64,000 bases of DNA from Vibrio sp. CB1-14 (GTDB lineage Bacteria; Pseudomonadota; Gammaproteobacteria; Enterobacterales; Vibrionaceae), in contig NZ_CP115921.1 in assembly GCF_040412085.2 (NCBI RefSeq), positions 1 through 64,000 of the forward strand. Direction: 5' to 3'. Position 1 is the first letter of the stretch. Every line of letters begins with the position of its first letter. Below, piece after piece: positions 8,487 through 16,917 of this stretch. The notes beneath the pieces are model-generated. The model did no database searches. It saw only the letters and a list, made by a program, of their open reading frames with translations, and was not told the DNA's origin. The position numbers and the translations under genes are program-made.

Positions 8487-8511
8487 ACGCCTGACAACCC
8501 AGGCGTCTTTT
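8487..8511 (+). terminator. Plus-strand terminator with no obvious gene
   Basis: Arms ACGCCTG (8487-8493) and CAGGCGT (8500-8506) followed by CTTTTTATTT. The T run is on the plus strand, whereas the adjacent gltS gene runs on the minus strand. Confidence 0.6.
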
Positions 8512-8531
8512 TATTTGGATTCCAAAATCGC

Positions 8532-9758
8532 TTAAGCCAAAGCCCCCATGAAGTAAGGAATAATAAAGGCGTTCGCTAAGTCGATAAAGAACGCACAAAC
8601 CAAAGGCACTACAATAAAGGCTTGGTGCGAGTTGCCGTACTTTTGTGCCACGGCTGACATGTTAGCCATTGCTGTTGGTGTCGAGCCTAGTGAAATACCA
8701 CCAAAGCCTGAACAGATAACGGCTGCATCGTAGTTTTTACCCATCGCTGGGAAAATGATGAACAGGTTAACCAAAATCGCGACCACAAATTGTGCGCCGA
8801 GAATAGCAAATATCGGTCCTGCCAAATCTACTAGTGTCCAAAGCTGCATACTCATCAGTGACATCGCTAAGAACGCACCCAGCGACATGTCAGCAATCAA
8901 TGCCACAGCCGGTTTGTTAGCAGGCCATTTTGTGCCAGTTATGCGTGGATAGTTGTGCGGGACAATGTTCGAAAGGATGATACCTGCAAACAGACAGGTC
9001 ACGAACAGAGGCAGTTGTAGCCCAAGATACTCTACCCCTTCATTAAGGAACACACCGACAATAATACAGGTGTGAATGGCGAGCATGGCATCAAGGAAAT
9101 CATAAGAGGTGATTTTTGGCTCTGGTTTGTTGTCAGCAACACCCACATCTAAGTGTTGTTCTTCAGCAGGCTTAAGGTCATAGCGTTTAATAAGGAACTT
9201 AGCGATTGGACCACCCATGATACTGGCCAGAATCAAACCAAAGGTCGCACTCGCAATACCAATTTCCATCGCTGTATTGAGGCCAAACTGCTCTTGAATT
9301 TTTGGTGCCCAAGCAATTGCAGTACCGTGGCCGCCGATCAAAGATACCGTACCACTGAGAAGACCCGCCACTGGCTCTAAGCCAAAGGCCGTTGCAACGG
9401 TTATACCCGTGACGTTTTGGAGCAACATGTAACCGACGGTGATAGCAAGCAAAATAATGAGCGGCTTACCGCCTTTCATCAGATCACCTAGGCTGGCGTT
9501 AATACCAATGGTGGTGAAAAAGTAAACCAAGAGCACGTCGCGAGCCATCAAATCAAAAGAGACTTCAAGCGACGTTGCCATGTGGAAGAGTGCGAACAAA
9601 ACTGAGAAAACAATACCACCCGACACAGGCTCAGGGATACTAAACTCCTTTAGAAACCCCACAACCTGGTTAAGCCTGCGCCCCACAAACAAAACAATAA
9701 TGCCCATGGTTACCGCTAAAAAAGAATCGATATGAATCACACCGTCTTCAATTATCAT
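8532..9758 (-). CDS. gltS: Sodium/glutamate symporter GltS
   Basis: About 408 aa from ATG 9758; the frame can be extended 7 codons to a TTG, but the ATG has a better spaced AGGAT/GTAGG upstream and matches the family start. Recognised by FLKEFSIPEPVSGG in the first loop, GGHGTAIAWAP in the re-entrant region, and a long multi-helix hydrophobic profile with a hydrophilic central loop (about 205-225). The family imports glutamate with Na+ across the inner membrane. It is monocistronic here, and no regulator is apparent next to it. Confidence 0.93.
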   Translation of the reverse strand: MIIEDGVIHIDSFLAVTMGIIVLFVGRRLNQVVGFLKEFSIPEPVSGGIVFSVLFALFHMATSLEVSFDLMARDVLLVYFFTTIGINASLGDLMKGGKPLIILLAITVGYMLLQNVTGITVATAFGLEPVAGLLSGTVSLIGGHGTAIAWAPKIQEQFGLNTAMEIGIASATFGLILASIMGGPIAKFLIKRYDLKPAEEQHLDVGVADNKPEPKITSYDFLDAMLAIHTCIIVGVFLNEGVEYLGLQLPLFVTCLFAGIILSNIVPHNYPRITGTKWPANKPAVALIADMSLGAFLAMSLMSMQLWTLVDLAGPIFAILGAQFVVAILVNLFIIFPAMGKNYDAAVICSGFGGISLGSTPTAMANMSAVAQKYGNSHQAFIVVPLVCAFFIDLANAFIIPYFMGALA

Positions 9759-9869
9759 AGTACCTACATCCTGTAACAAAATAATAACTACAGGATGCCT
9801 GTATTCAGTATGCTATCCAACTCTTTTGTGGTGAATTTTTTATTTTGTTACATATAGTTGAGAAATTGC

Positions 9870-10895
9870 TCAAAGATTTTGCTTCGCTTTCAATTGCTCA
9901 ATCACGTACGGGGGAGCCACCTTACCTAGTTCACCTAAACACGCCTCTGTTTTCGCGTTGTTATGACGAACGTACATATCGCACACCGCATAAAGCTGCT
10001 CTGGTGCACCCGAGATCAAATAGGCTTTTTCGAACGACTGAGTTGCTTTTGCTACGTCAAACGGCTCTTGCAACACCCCATTTAAATACCAGTAGTAACT
10101 GTTGTCCGGAGCAAGATCTGTCGCCTTCTCTATAGCGCTCGCAGCTTCTGATTTATTCTCCATACGAACCAAAGTCAGCGCTTTCGCATATTGAAGCTGT
10201 GCTGAAGCATCGTCACGTTCGATTGCTTGGTTCAGTACATTTAGTGCCTGTTTATCGTTAGATTGGGCGCGATAGTTATCAGATAAGCTAAGTGATGCTT
10301 GTGTCGTCAGCTCCGGATCATCTATGAGTGCAAGATACTGCTGCTCTGCCTTCTCCCACTGCAATTGCCAACGATAAACGTCACCCAATAGTAATTGACT
10401 GCGCTTGCCTGATTGTCTTTCAAGGTATGCGGTCACTGTAGGATAAATCTTATCAATCGCCTGTTGCTGTTCGTTAGCCATGGTCGAGTAATCTGGCAAT
10501 AAGTTAATTGCCGCCGCTATTTGCACCGACTCTTCACCATCAGATAGTAAAGGGGATACTAGCTTCCATCGATACTCAAATTGATAAGGTTTTGCACCAA
10601 CTATTGCTGCTTCCCTCACATCAGGATTACTGTCTTTCAAAGCACGCGTAACCGCCACCAACGCATTCTGATTGGGGTATTGGCTGAGTTCATGCAGTGC
10701 ATCGACACGCGCTTCTGCGCTTTCTGCTTGGTTTTGTGCAACATAAGACAAACGTTGAATGCGCTGTTCGGTAGATTCTTGCGCAGAAGGCACCGCCTGT
10801 GCGTTGGATTCTCCGATAGCGGTATTATTTGCAATTGCGTAATGGCTGAATGATGCCAGTAACAGGCCTGCCAGCGCCAAAGGTTTGATATTCAT
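9870..10895 (-). CDS. Periplasmic HEAT/TPR-repeat protein
   Basis: 341 aa. A signal peptide ends at about residue 22 (HYAIA). Residues about 45-150 look like HEAT repeats (ARVDALHELSQY, VREAAIVGAKPY), and 165-310 like TPR repeats (KAEQQYLALIDD, KQALNVLNQAIERD). The C-terminus (VAPPYVIEQLK) and the whole repeat region align collinearly with the protein at 62916-64000, which in addition has a CxxCH heme motif near the start of its visible part; no heme motif is present here. The gene follows the radical-SAM maturase by 33 bp and has an AGGAGC ribosome binding site, so the two are an operon. Likely a periplasmic scaffold; the partner is unknown. Confidence 0.75.
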   Translation of the reverse strand: MNIKPLALAGLLLASFSHYAIANNTAIGESNAQAVPSAQESTEQRIQRLSYVAQNQAESAEARVDALHELSQYPNQNALVAVTRALKDSNPDVREAAIVGAKPYQFEYRWKLVSPLLSDGEESVQIAAAINLLPDYSTMANEQQQAIDKIYPTVTAYLERQSGKRSQLLLGDVYRWQLQWEKAEQQYLALIDDPELTTQASLSLSDNYRAQSNDKQALNVLNQAIERDDASAQLQYAKALTLVRMENKSEAASAIEKATDLAPDNSYYWYLNGVLQEPFDVAKATQSFEKAYLISGAPEQLYAVCDMYVRHNNAKTEACLGELGKVAPPYVIEQLKAKQNL

Positions 10896-10928
10896 GATTC
10901 GCTCCTAAAATGGATACTGAGTGGCTTG

Positions 10929-12353
10929 TTAGAACTTTGAATTAAAGCCGGTTGCATTGGTCGTATTGGCGCTGTGCACAACACTTTGCATGGCCATCTT
11001 TCTTTGCTCAGCGACCGCTCGATCACTAAATTTGCCATGGGCTACTGGATTTCCCGTTGCTCGCAGTATGTACGCTAACGCTTTGTCTGCATGAGAGAAA
11101 AACTTTTTCCATCCCGCACACAGATAGTTCAAACCAGGCTCTCCATTTCGAGTTTTGATGAAGCGATTTTTTGGACACTCTCCGTAACAAGCGAACTGGT
11201 AGTCACATTGCTGACATTGGCTCGTCAATGTCCGAGATTTTGCAAAACCAAACTCTTGCTGGCCTTTGCTGTAAGCCATATTTTCTAGGCTATCGGTATT
11301 AATATTGCCAATCTTGTATTCTGGGTAGACATAGTGGTCACAGCTAAACACGTCTCCATTTGGCTCCATTGCCAACCCTTTTCCACACAGTGACCCTAAA
11401 GTGCACAGTGGATTTTTGCGCCCCATCCACGTCTCTACACTGGCTTCAAAGTACTGAACAAACACCTTACCAATGTCTTTCTGAACCCATTCGTCGAAAA
11501 CTGCGATAAGAAAATTACCCCAAGCCTCATCCGACACACACCAAGGCTCCATAATAGAGTTTGCATTACCCGGTATAAGGCGTTTATCGCCTTGTGTTAA
11601 CTGCTCACTCGATTGCCCTGCCTGAGGCGCATCGGTACGAAACGTCTTCTGTTCAACAATAGGAATGAACTGCATTTGTGGCGAACGAACTTCATCGCGC
11701 AAAAAGCGGTAAACCTCTAGAGGATTTTTGCTGGTTAGATTGTTCACACACGTTAACGTGGCAAAGCTCACTTTGTATTTATGTAATAACTCGACTGCCT
11801 GCATGACTTGTTTGTGAGTACCACGACCGGCACGATTGGTGCGATAAGCATCGTGCAGCATTTGTGGTCCATCAATGCTTAAGCCGACGAGGAAGTTGTA
11901 CTTAGCTAAAAACTCACACCACTTGTCATCTAACAAGGTGCCGTTGGTTTGCAAGTCGTTGGAAATCTTCACACCTGGTGGCTGGTACTTCGCCTGTAGT
12001 TCGACGATTTTTTTGAAGTAGCTCAGACCAAGCATGGTCGGTTCACCACCCTGCCAAGTGAAAATGATCTCCGGGGTGTTCTGACCTTGAATGTAGTTTT
12101 TGATGTACTGCTCAAGCATGGCTTCATCCATCTCTGGTGAACAGCCTTTCTTATATTCAAGCAAATCTTGTTTGCTCAGATAGTAGCAGTAGTTACAGTC
12201 GATATTACACACAGCACCAATTGGCTTCGCCATCACGTGCATTCGCTTAGAGGGTCTTCCTTGAAATTGTGGTCCTTGAGTTAGCTGCATCGGTGACTCG
12301 GCGTTTGAAGAAGATGCCATTGGAGATGTGGTCGAGTTAGCGCTAAAAACCAT
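10929..12353 (-). CDS. Anaerobic sulfatase-maturating radical SAM enzyme (anSME)
   Basis: 474 aa. The radical-SAM cluster motif CNIDCNYC has Cys49, Cys53 and Cys56; TWQGGEPTMLG follows, and the C-terminal half carries the SPASM cysteines (CTLGSLCGKG, CDHYVYPEYKIGNI, CQQCDYQFACYGECPKNR). This set is typical of anSME enzymes, which oxidise a Cys or Ser of sulfatases to formylglycine in the cytoplasm. About 40 residues precede the core, rich in Ser/Thr/Asn, which is longer than usual. No protein with the sulfatase signature (C/S)xPxR is seen in this window, so its substrate is either elsewhere or not a classical sulfatase. It is divergent from the FGE-like gene across a 139-bp control region. 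Confidence 0.88.
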   Translation of the reverse strand: MVFSANSTTSPMASSSNAESPMQLTQGPQFQGRPSKRMHVMAKPIGAVCNIDCNYCYYLSKQDLLEYKKGCSPEMDEAMLEQYIKNYIQGQNTPEIIFTWQGGEPTMLGLSYFKKIVELQAKYQPPGVKISNDLQTNGTLLDDKWCEFLAKYNFLVGLSIDGPQMLHDAYRTNRAGRGTHKQVMQAVELLHKYKVSFATLTCVNNLTSKNPLEVYRFLRDEVRSPQMQFIPIVEQKTFRTDAPQAGQSSEQLTQGDKRLIPGNANSIMEPWCVSDEAWGNFLIAVFDEWVQKDIGKVFVQYFEASVETWMGRKNPLCTLGSLCGKGLAMEPNGDVFSCDHYVYPEYKIGNINTDSLENMAYSKGQQEFGFAKSRTLTSQCQQCDYQFACYGECPKNRFIKTRNGEPGLNYLCAGWKKFFSHADKALAYILRATGNPVAHGKFSDRAVAEQRKMAMQSVVHSANTTNATGFNSKF

Positions 12354-12412
12354 AGAAATAAACCTTATATCGGATAACGAGCTTAGTGTATCCCAAGTGC
12401 AGAGAGGTGATT

Positions 12413-12435
12413 GTTATAGTGCATATAACCAAAAG
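12413..12435 (+). promoter_or_regulatory. Candidate operator in the anSME / FGE-like divergent promoter region
   Basis: An inverted repeat, GTTATA (12413-12418) and TATAAC (12424-12429), is followed by CAAAAG. The 12-mer TATAACCAAAAG (12424-12435) recurs exactly, on the minus strand, inside the inverted repeat at 62876-62898 upstream of moxR. No other copy was noticed by eye. Confidence 0.45.
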
Positions 12436-12492
12436 GAAAGTGCGCTGAAGTTAATATTTAGAGGATACTTTTGACTGACAAGAGCAACGCAC

Positions 12493-13302
12493 ATGAACCA
12501 TCACACAGAGGAAAAACAGGCATGGAATGCGACCAAACTATTCGTAGTCTTCGCTATCATCGCGCTACCTATCCTACTCTCTGGCTGCGCAACTAAGCCA
12601 GATCACCCTATCGCCCTCAAAATCAACCAAGACATGGTGCTAGTTGAGGGTGGTGAGTATGTGATGGGATCCGATGCTCCAGATGCCGCTAAGTCAGAGC
12701 GCCCAGCTCACACTGTAAAAGTGAACAGTTTCTACCTTTCCAAATTTGAAGTCACTCAAGAGCTATTTGAATACGTTATGGGTTCATCGATGAGCTTTTT
12801 TGCCGACCCTAACGTGCCTGTAAATAACCTAAGCTGGCAACAGGCCAATTACTTTGTCGAGCGTTTAAACGAACTGACAGGTGAAAACTATCGCCTACCT
12901 ACAGAAGCAGAGTGGGAATTTGCTGCAAAAGGCGGAAACGAGTCTAAGGGCTACACCTATGCGGGTTCTAACAACATTGACGACGTCGCATGGTATGTCG
13001 GAAACGCAAACAATCGCGCTCATCCTGTAGGACTTAAACAACCAAACGAACTTGGCCTCTATGACATGACAGGTAACGTCGGCGAATTCGTTCAAGATGC
13101 CTTTGATGACGGCTTTTACCGTTTTTCTCCTGTCGATAATCCCAACAATGCCAAACACTCAGATTCTGGCTTGTCACATAAATCCGTTAGAGGTGGAAGC
13201 TTCTCCTATGACGCTGATGAATCAGAAAATTTCCGTCGTGACTTCGCAAGCCAATCTATAATTATGTCGGACATGGGATTACGTCTGGCAAAAGATCACT
13301 AA
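12493..13302 (+). CDS. FGE/SUMF1-like lipoprotein lacking catalytic cysteines
   Basis: 269 aa. A hydrophobic segment ends in a lipobox (LLSGC, Cys32), so the protein is predicted to be lipidated and exported. The rest is a formylglycine-generating-enzyme-like domain: VEGGEYVMGSDAP, FEVTQELFEYVMG, YRLPTEAEWEFAAKGG, a variant MTGNVGEFVQD where the family has GNVWEWC, SVRGGSFSYD and GLRLAKDH. Apart from the lipobox Cys there is no cysteine in the protein, so it cannot use the Cys/Cu chemistry of true FGE; it is probably a binding domain. It is followed 20 bp later by the phosphatase-superfamily gene. Confidence 0.82.
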   Translation: MNHHTEEKQAWNATKLFVVFAIIALPILLSGCATKPDHPIALKINQDMVLVEGGEYVMGSDAPDAAKSERPAHTVKVNSFYLSKFEVTQELFEYVMGSSMSFFADPNVPVNNLSWQQANYFVERLNELTGENYRLPTEAEWEFAAKGGNESKGYTYAGSNNIDDVAWYVGNANNRAHPVGLKQPNELGLYDMTGNVGEFVQDAFDDGFYRFSPVDNPNNAKHSDSGLSHKSVRGGSFSYDADESENFRRDFASQSIIMSDMGLRLAKDH

Positions 13303-13322
13303 CGTCTTGGCAAGGAACCTGT

Positions 13323-15047
13323 ATGAAACATACCCTCAATATAACTTCCCATGTGACACGCGCACTCTTAGTGACGGCGTCACTTTCAGGTGGGCTTTTG
13401 CTACCCACAATCGCCCACGCAGAGGCTACCCAGCCCAAGCTAGTGGTTCAAATTACCGTTGATGGCCTGCGTGGCGATCTCATTGAGCGATACAAACATA
13501 ACTTTGGCCAAGGTGGTTTTCGCTATCTAATGGACGAAGGGATCTACTACAAAAACGCCAACTATGAACACGCCAATACCGAAACCATCGTAGGCCATGT
13601 CTCCCTAGCAACGGGCGCGCCGCCTGCTGTGCATGGCATGGTGGGCAACGTTTGGTTCGATCGAACGCTTGACCGTCTGGTATATAATGTCGAGGACCCT
13701 AACTATACGATGCTAGCCACGGGGGCCGGTGTCGATAAAGCAACGGAAATCGACCCCACTCAAAAAGCCGCCGCCGGTGATGGACGCTCTCCAGACCCTA
13801 TTTTGTCTACCACCTTTAGTGATGAGCTGACTATCTCCAACAATGGTCAATCTCGTGTTTTCTCGGTATCAATCAAAGATCGCGGGGCGATATCTTTAGC
13901 AGGCCACAGTGGCAAAGCTTTTTGGTTCTCAAAAGCACAGTCAGAGTTCGTCACCAGTAATTACTACTACGACAGCAATCCACAATGGCTAAATCGTTGG
14001 AATGAAAAAGCGATTCCTAACCGTTATTCAGGTCAACGGTGGGAGCTCTCTCTGCCTAAAGAAAGCTACTCTTTACAAGAACGAGCTAAAGACCACAAAG
14101 TCGACCTTGGTGGCTTTGCACGAACCTTCCCGCACCCATACGGACCTGCGTCATACAAGTACTACTCGACCATGCTAACGGTTAGCCCTGCGGGTGATGA
14201 GATCACGGCAGAATTTGCTAAAACGCTAATGGCACAAGAGAAACTGGGAACTGGCTCCGCAACCGACTTTTTAGCCATCAGCTTCTCTTCTAACGACTAC
14301 GTGGTGCATTTGTATGGTGCCTCAAGTTTAGAGACTGAAGATAATTTAATTAGGCTCGATAAAACCTTAGCGGATCTGTTCAGCCATATCGACAATTCCG
14401 TAGGTCTAGACAATACGCTAATCGTACTTTCTGCTGATCATGGCGTACCAGAAGCTGCACCAACGCTAAATACATTAGGCTTTAAACAGCCGTTCTACTT
14501 CAATAAAGATGCCCTACTCACCAAAGAGTTGATGAGCAAGTTAAAGAGCGAGTTTGGATTGGGTGAAGAGGTCATTAAGCTTTACGCACAGCCATACATC
14601 TACCTAGATCACGACTTAATTGCCAAGAAAAACCTATCACTGAGTGACGTTCAGAAGCTCATCGCAGAAGAAGTGATGAAAGTGAAAGGTGTTGCCGCAG
14701 CGGTGACCAGTGAAGACATCGCGAACAATCGCGTAGCGGATTCTCGTGTGAATCAATTGATTCGCAATAACTATCACCCACTGCGCTCAGGCGATGTGTA
14801 CATGGTGTTTGGCTCACGTACGTACATTAACGATATGGACGGACTCACCATTGCGTCAACGCATGGCTCACCTTGGCGATATGATACTCATGTGCCGGTT
14901 ATCTTTGCGGGTAACAAACTGGAAGCTGAAACCATAAGCCGCCCGGTTACGCCTTATGATATCGCGCCTACGCTTTCTGGCTACTTAAACATCAGTGCGC
15001 CAAGCGGTGCAACCGGAAATATCCTCGAAGAGGTTGTCGATAACTAG
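13323..15047 (+). CDS. Alkaline-phosphatase-superfamily enzyme (PafA/phosphodiesterase-like)
   Basis: 574 aa. Signal peptide to about residue 33 (IAHA/EA). Metal-site and nucleophile elements are visible: ITVDGLRGD (Asp47), NTETIVGHVSLATG with Thr88 as the likely nucleophile, SSNDYVVHLYG, SADHG and the late STHGSPW. This is the arrangement of PafA-like phosphatases and nucleotide pyrophosphatase/phosphodiesterases, not of sulfatases: no (C/S)xPxR motif is present. It is periplasmic. It forms an operon with the FGE-like lipoprotein and ends at a strong terminator. Substrate unknown; a phosphate mono- or diester is most likely. Confidence 0.82.
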   Translation: MKHTLNITSHVTRALLVTASLSGGLLLPTIAHAEATQPKLVVQITVDGLRGDLIERYKHNFGQGGFRYLMDEGIYYKNANYEHANTETIVGHVSLATGAPPAVHGMVGNVWFDRTLDRLVYNVEDPNYTMLATGAGVDKATEIDPTQKAAAGDGRSPDPILSTTFSDELTISNNGQSRVFSVSIKDRGAISLAGHSGKAFWFSKAQSEFVTSNYYYDSNPQWLNRWNEKAIPNRYSGQRWELSLPKESYSLQERAKDHKVDLGGFARTFPHPYGPASYKYYSTMLTVSPAGDEITAEFAKTLMAQEKLGTGSATDFLAISFSSNDYVVHLYGASSLETEDNLIRLDKTLADLFSHIDNSVGLDNTLIVLSADHGVPEAAPTLNTLGFKQPFYFNKDALLTKELMSKLKSEFGLGEEVIKLYAQPYIYLDHDLIAKKNLSLSDVQKLIAEEVMKVKGVAAAVTSEDIANNRVADSRVNQLIRNNYHPLRSGDVYMVFGSRTYINDMDGLTIASTHGSPWRYDTHVPVIFAGNKLEAETISRPVTPYDIAPTLSGYLNISAPSGATGNILEEVVDN

Positions 15048-15056
15048 CGTTCATTT

Positions 15057-15094
15057 AAAGGGGCGTTTGATTTAGATAAATCAAACGCCCCTTT
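15057..15094 (+). terminator. Terminator of the FGE-like / phosphatase operon
   Basis: Perfect 16-bp arms (15057-15072 and 15079-15094), GC-rich in the middle and ending in TTT, with a 6-base loop, 9 bp after the stop codon. Confidence 0.85.
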
Positions 15095-15153
15095 CATTCT
15101 TTATACCCCTTAACTATTATGTCTACGAATCATTTAGTTAAGGCAGCAAATCC

Positions 15154-16101
15154 ATGTCCATTACTCAGCAACTTAAACTGTTTGTCGATGTCGTCCAACA
15201 AGGCTCATTTGCCAAAGCCGCATCGTTAAACAATATGGACAACTCCTCACTATCCAAACAGATCAAGAAGCTCGAACAACACCTAGGTGTTCAATTACTT
15301 AATCGCTCAACACGTTCGTTTTCCCTGACCTCTGCTGGAGAGGATATTTTGGCAGAAGCCTATCAACTCATTGATACGCTCGATAACATTAAGAACATCG
15401 CGGACTCCTACCAATCTGAGCCGAAAGGCGTCATTCGTATCGTCTCTGCCATGTTCCTCGGCCAGCAATACATCCAACCTGTCGTAACGCGATTTATGCG
15501 TAAATATCCCAATGTTCAAGTTGTACTGCATTTAGACGACCGTCGTACCGACATCATTGCCGATCACTATGATGTGGCGATTCGGATGGGCAAACTTGAT
15601 GACTCCAACCTCATTGCCCGAAAAATTGCTAATTCTAACTTTGCTGTAATAGCATCGAACTCGTTTATTGATTCTCACGGCAAACCCACAACACCAGAAG
15701 CACTGATTAACTTGCCCGCCATCATTTACAACAACGGCACAGTTTGTCTGGATACCTTTAAGATGAGTACAGAACCTAATGGCGGTGAACTTCGTTCGTT
15801 TAAAATGCAAGGCAACTACAAAGTCAGTGACGTACGCACCCTAATTGCGGCTGTGCGCGATGGTTTGGGTTACGCAGTGATTGATCTGTTCAACCTGGAG
15901 AAGCCCATTGATGAACTGGGGTTAGTTCCTCTGCTGACTGACCATACTCTGTCGACTCTTGATAAAGGTATCTACGCCCTCTATCCACATAGAAAGCAAA
16001 CTCTTCTGGTCTCGGAGTTTATCAACGAGCTAAAACTGGCGATTGGTGAGCCGGCTATCTGGGAAAGTTATATTCCTGACTATCACTTGATGTACAAATA
16101 G
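15154..16101 (+). CDS. LysR-family transcriptional regulator
   Basis: 315 aa. The N-terminal winged helix-turn-helix (LFVDVVQQGSFAKAASLNNMDNSSLSKQIKKLEQHLG, described in two parts in the family) is followed by LLNRSTRSFSLTSAG and a substrate-binding domain from about residue 90 (IRIVSAMFLGQQYI). It resembles the CrgA/DsdC-like subgroup that often controls a neighbouring gene. It is separated from the phosphatase gene by a terminator and ends in a long hairpin shared with the convergent bauA operon, so it is transcribed alone. Its target is unknown. Confidence 0.85.
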   Translation: MSITQQLKLFVDVVQQGSFAKAASLNNMDNSSLSKQIKKLEQHLGVQLLNRSTRSFSLTSAGEDILAEAYQLIDTLDNIKNIADSYQSEPKGVIRIVSAMFLGQQYIQPVVTRFMRKYPNVQVVLHLDDRRTDIIADHYDVAIRMGKLDDSNLIARKIANSNFAVIASNSFIDSHGKPTTPEALINLPAIIYNNGTVCLDTFKMSTEPNGGELRSFKMQGNYKVSDVRTLIAAVRDGLGYAVIDLFNLEKPIDELGLVPLLTDHTLSTLDKGIYALYPHRKQTLLVSEFINELKLAIGEPAIWESYIPDYHLMYK

Positions 16102-16146
16102 GCCTGATGTTTCTTCATTAGAAAGAAGAAAAACATCAGGCCTATT
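16097..16146. terminator. Bidirectional terminator between convergent genes
   Basis: 16-bp arms (16097-16112 and 16131-16146) that include the stop codon of the LysR gene. It sits between convergent units, so it can end both the LysR and the bauA-mmsA-amidotransferase transcripts. Confidence 0.7.
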
Positions 16147-16172
16147 GGAGACGGTTATACCCAGAACAATTA

Positions 16173-16910
16173 TCAGACCGCTTGTTGCATTCGCTCTGCG
16201 CTTTTCCCTTGTTGTGCCATAACAAAGAAGTTGTCGATCCAGTGCAAAATAAGCGCTGAGTCTTGTGGCTGTTCTAGGTCAACATACGCTTGCTGATAGT
16301 GTTCTGGCGTGATGAGATGCTGACGCTTTTCCACCAGCTTCTGAGTAAAGGACACACTAAACTCCGGGTGCCCTTGAACCGTGAAGATATGATTATCTTT
16401 TACCAACATGAAGTTAGGACAAAACTCATTACCTGCAATCACCGTAAGCGCTTTAGGAACAATCGTTACTTGATCTTGATGGCTGACGAGAAGTCTTGCA
16501 CTGTCTACCGACAGACTCATCCACTTCTTTTGCGCCTGCATCTGCACTTCATAGCTTCCTAGTCCCCAACCTTTATCGGACTTTTGCACCTTACCGCCTA
16601 GTGCTCTCGCGATCAGTTGATGACCAAAGCATATACCCACCAATGCCTTGCGCTGCGCTTCACAACGTACCACCCAATCCACCAGCATAAGTATCCACGG
16701 GTGATTATCATACGCGTTATGCACACTGCCAGTAATGATAAAGCCGTGACATTCATCCAGCGCTGGTAACACACCTTTGGTGGCATCGTAGTCTTGAAAC
16801 GTAAAGTCACGATTGATCTCGACCAACGAGCCCTCAATCATGTCAGCGTATTGACCATAATCGGATAACGGTGGATCTACATGACCACAAGTAATAATCC
16901 CTATCTTCAT
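16173..16910 (-). CDS. Class I glutamine amidotransferase (GMP-synthase-like domain)
   Basis: 245 aa, a free-standing amidotransferase. The nucleophile elbow GICFGH gives Cys94, and VQGHPEF gives His181 and Glu183, so the triad is complete. The oxyanion region FIITGS is also present. It is the last gene of bauA-mmsA-gatase, starting 7 bp after mmsA, which ties it to beta-alanine/polyamine breakdown. Canonical PuuD (gamma-glutamyl-GABA hydrolase) belongs to a different amidotransferase subgroup and is not seen in the window, so this protein is a candidate to remove the gamma-glutamyl group (inference). Otherwise it may hydrolyse another glutamyl amide. Confidence 0.8.
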   Translation of the reverse strand: MKIGIITCGHVDPPLSDYGQYADMIEGSLVEINRDFTFQDYDATKGVLPALDECHGFIITGSVHNAYDNHPWILMLVDWVVRCEAQRKALVGICFGHQLIARALGGKVQKSDKGWGLGSYEVQMQAQKKWMSLSVDSARLLVSHQDQVTIVPKALTVIAGNEFCPNFMLVKDNHIFTVQGHPEFSVSFTQKLVEKRQHLITPEHYQQAYVDLEQPQDSALILHWIDNFFVMAQQGKSAERMQQAV

Positions 16911-16917
16911 TCATCAC

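Larger units (their letters stand above)
8150..8531. other. Intergenic region with several palindromes
   Basis: Holds the second 65-bp box (8200-8264), a hairpin at 8348-8368 (arms ATCCTCAC/GTGAGGAT), a REP-like palindrome at 8441-8460 and a plus-strand terminator at 8487-8511. No convincing gene: the open frame 8268-8462 runs across the palindromes and lacks a ribosome binding site. Confidence 0.55.

Noticed and set aside
13323..15047. Calling the phosphatase-superfamily gene a sulfatase because of the adjacent maturase
   Set aside because: No (C/S)xPxR motif; the nucleophile position carries Thr in TIVGH.
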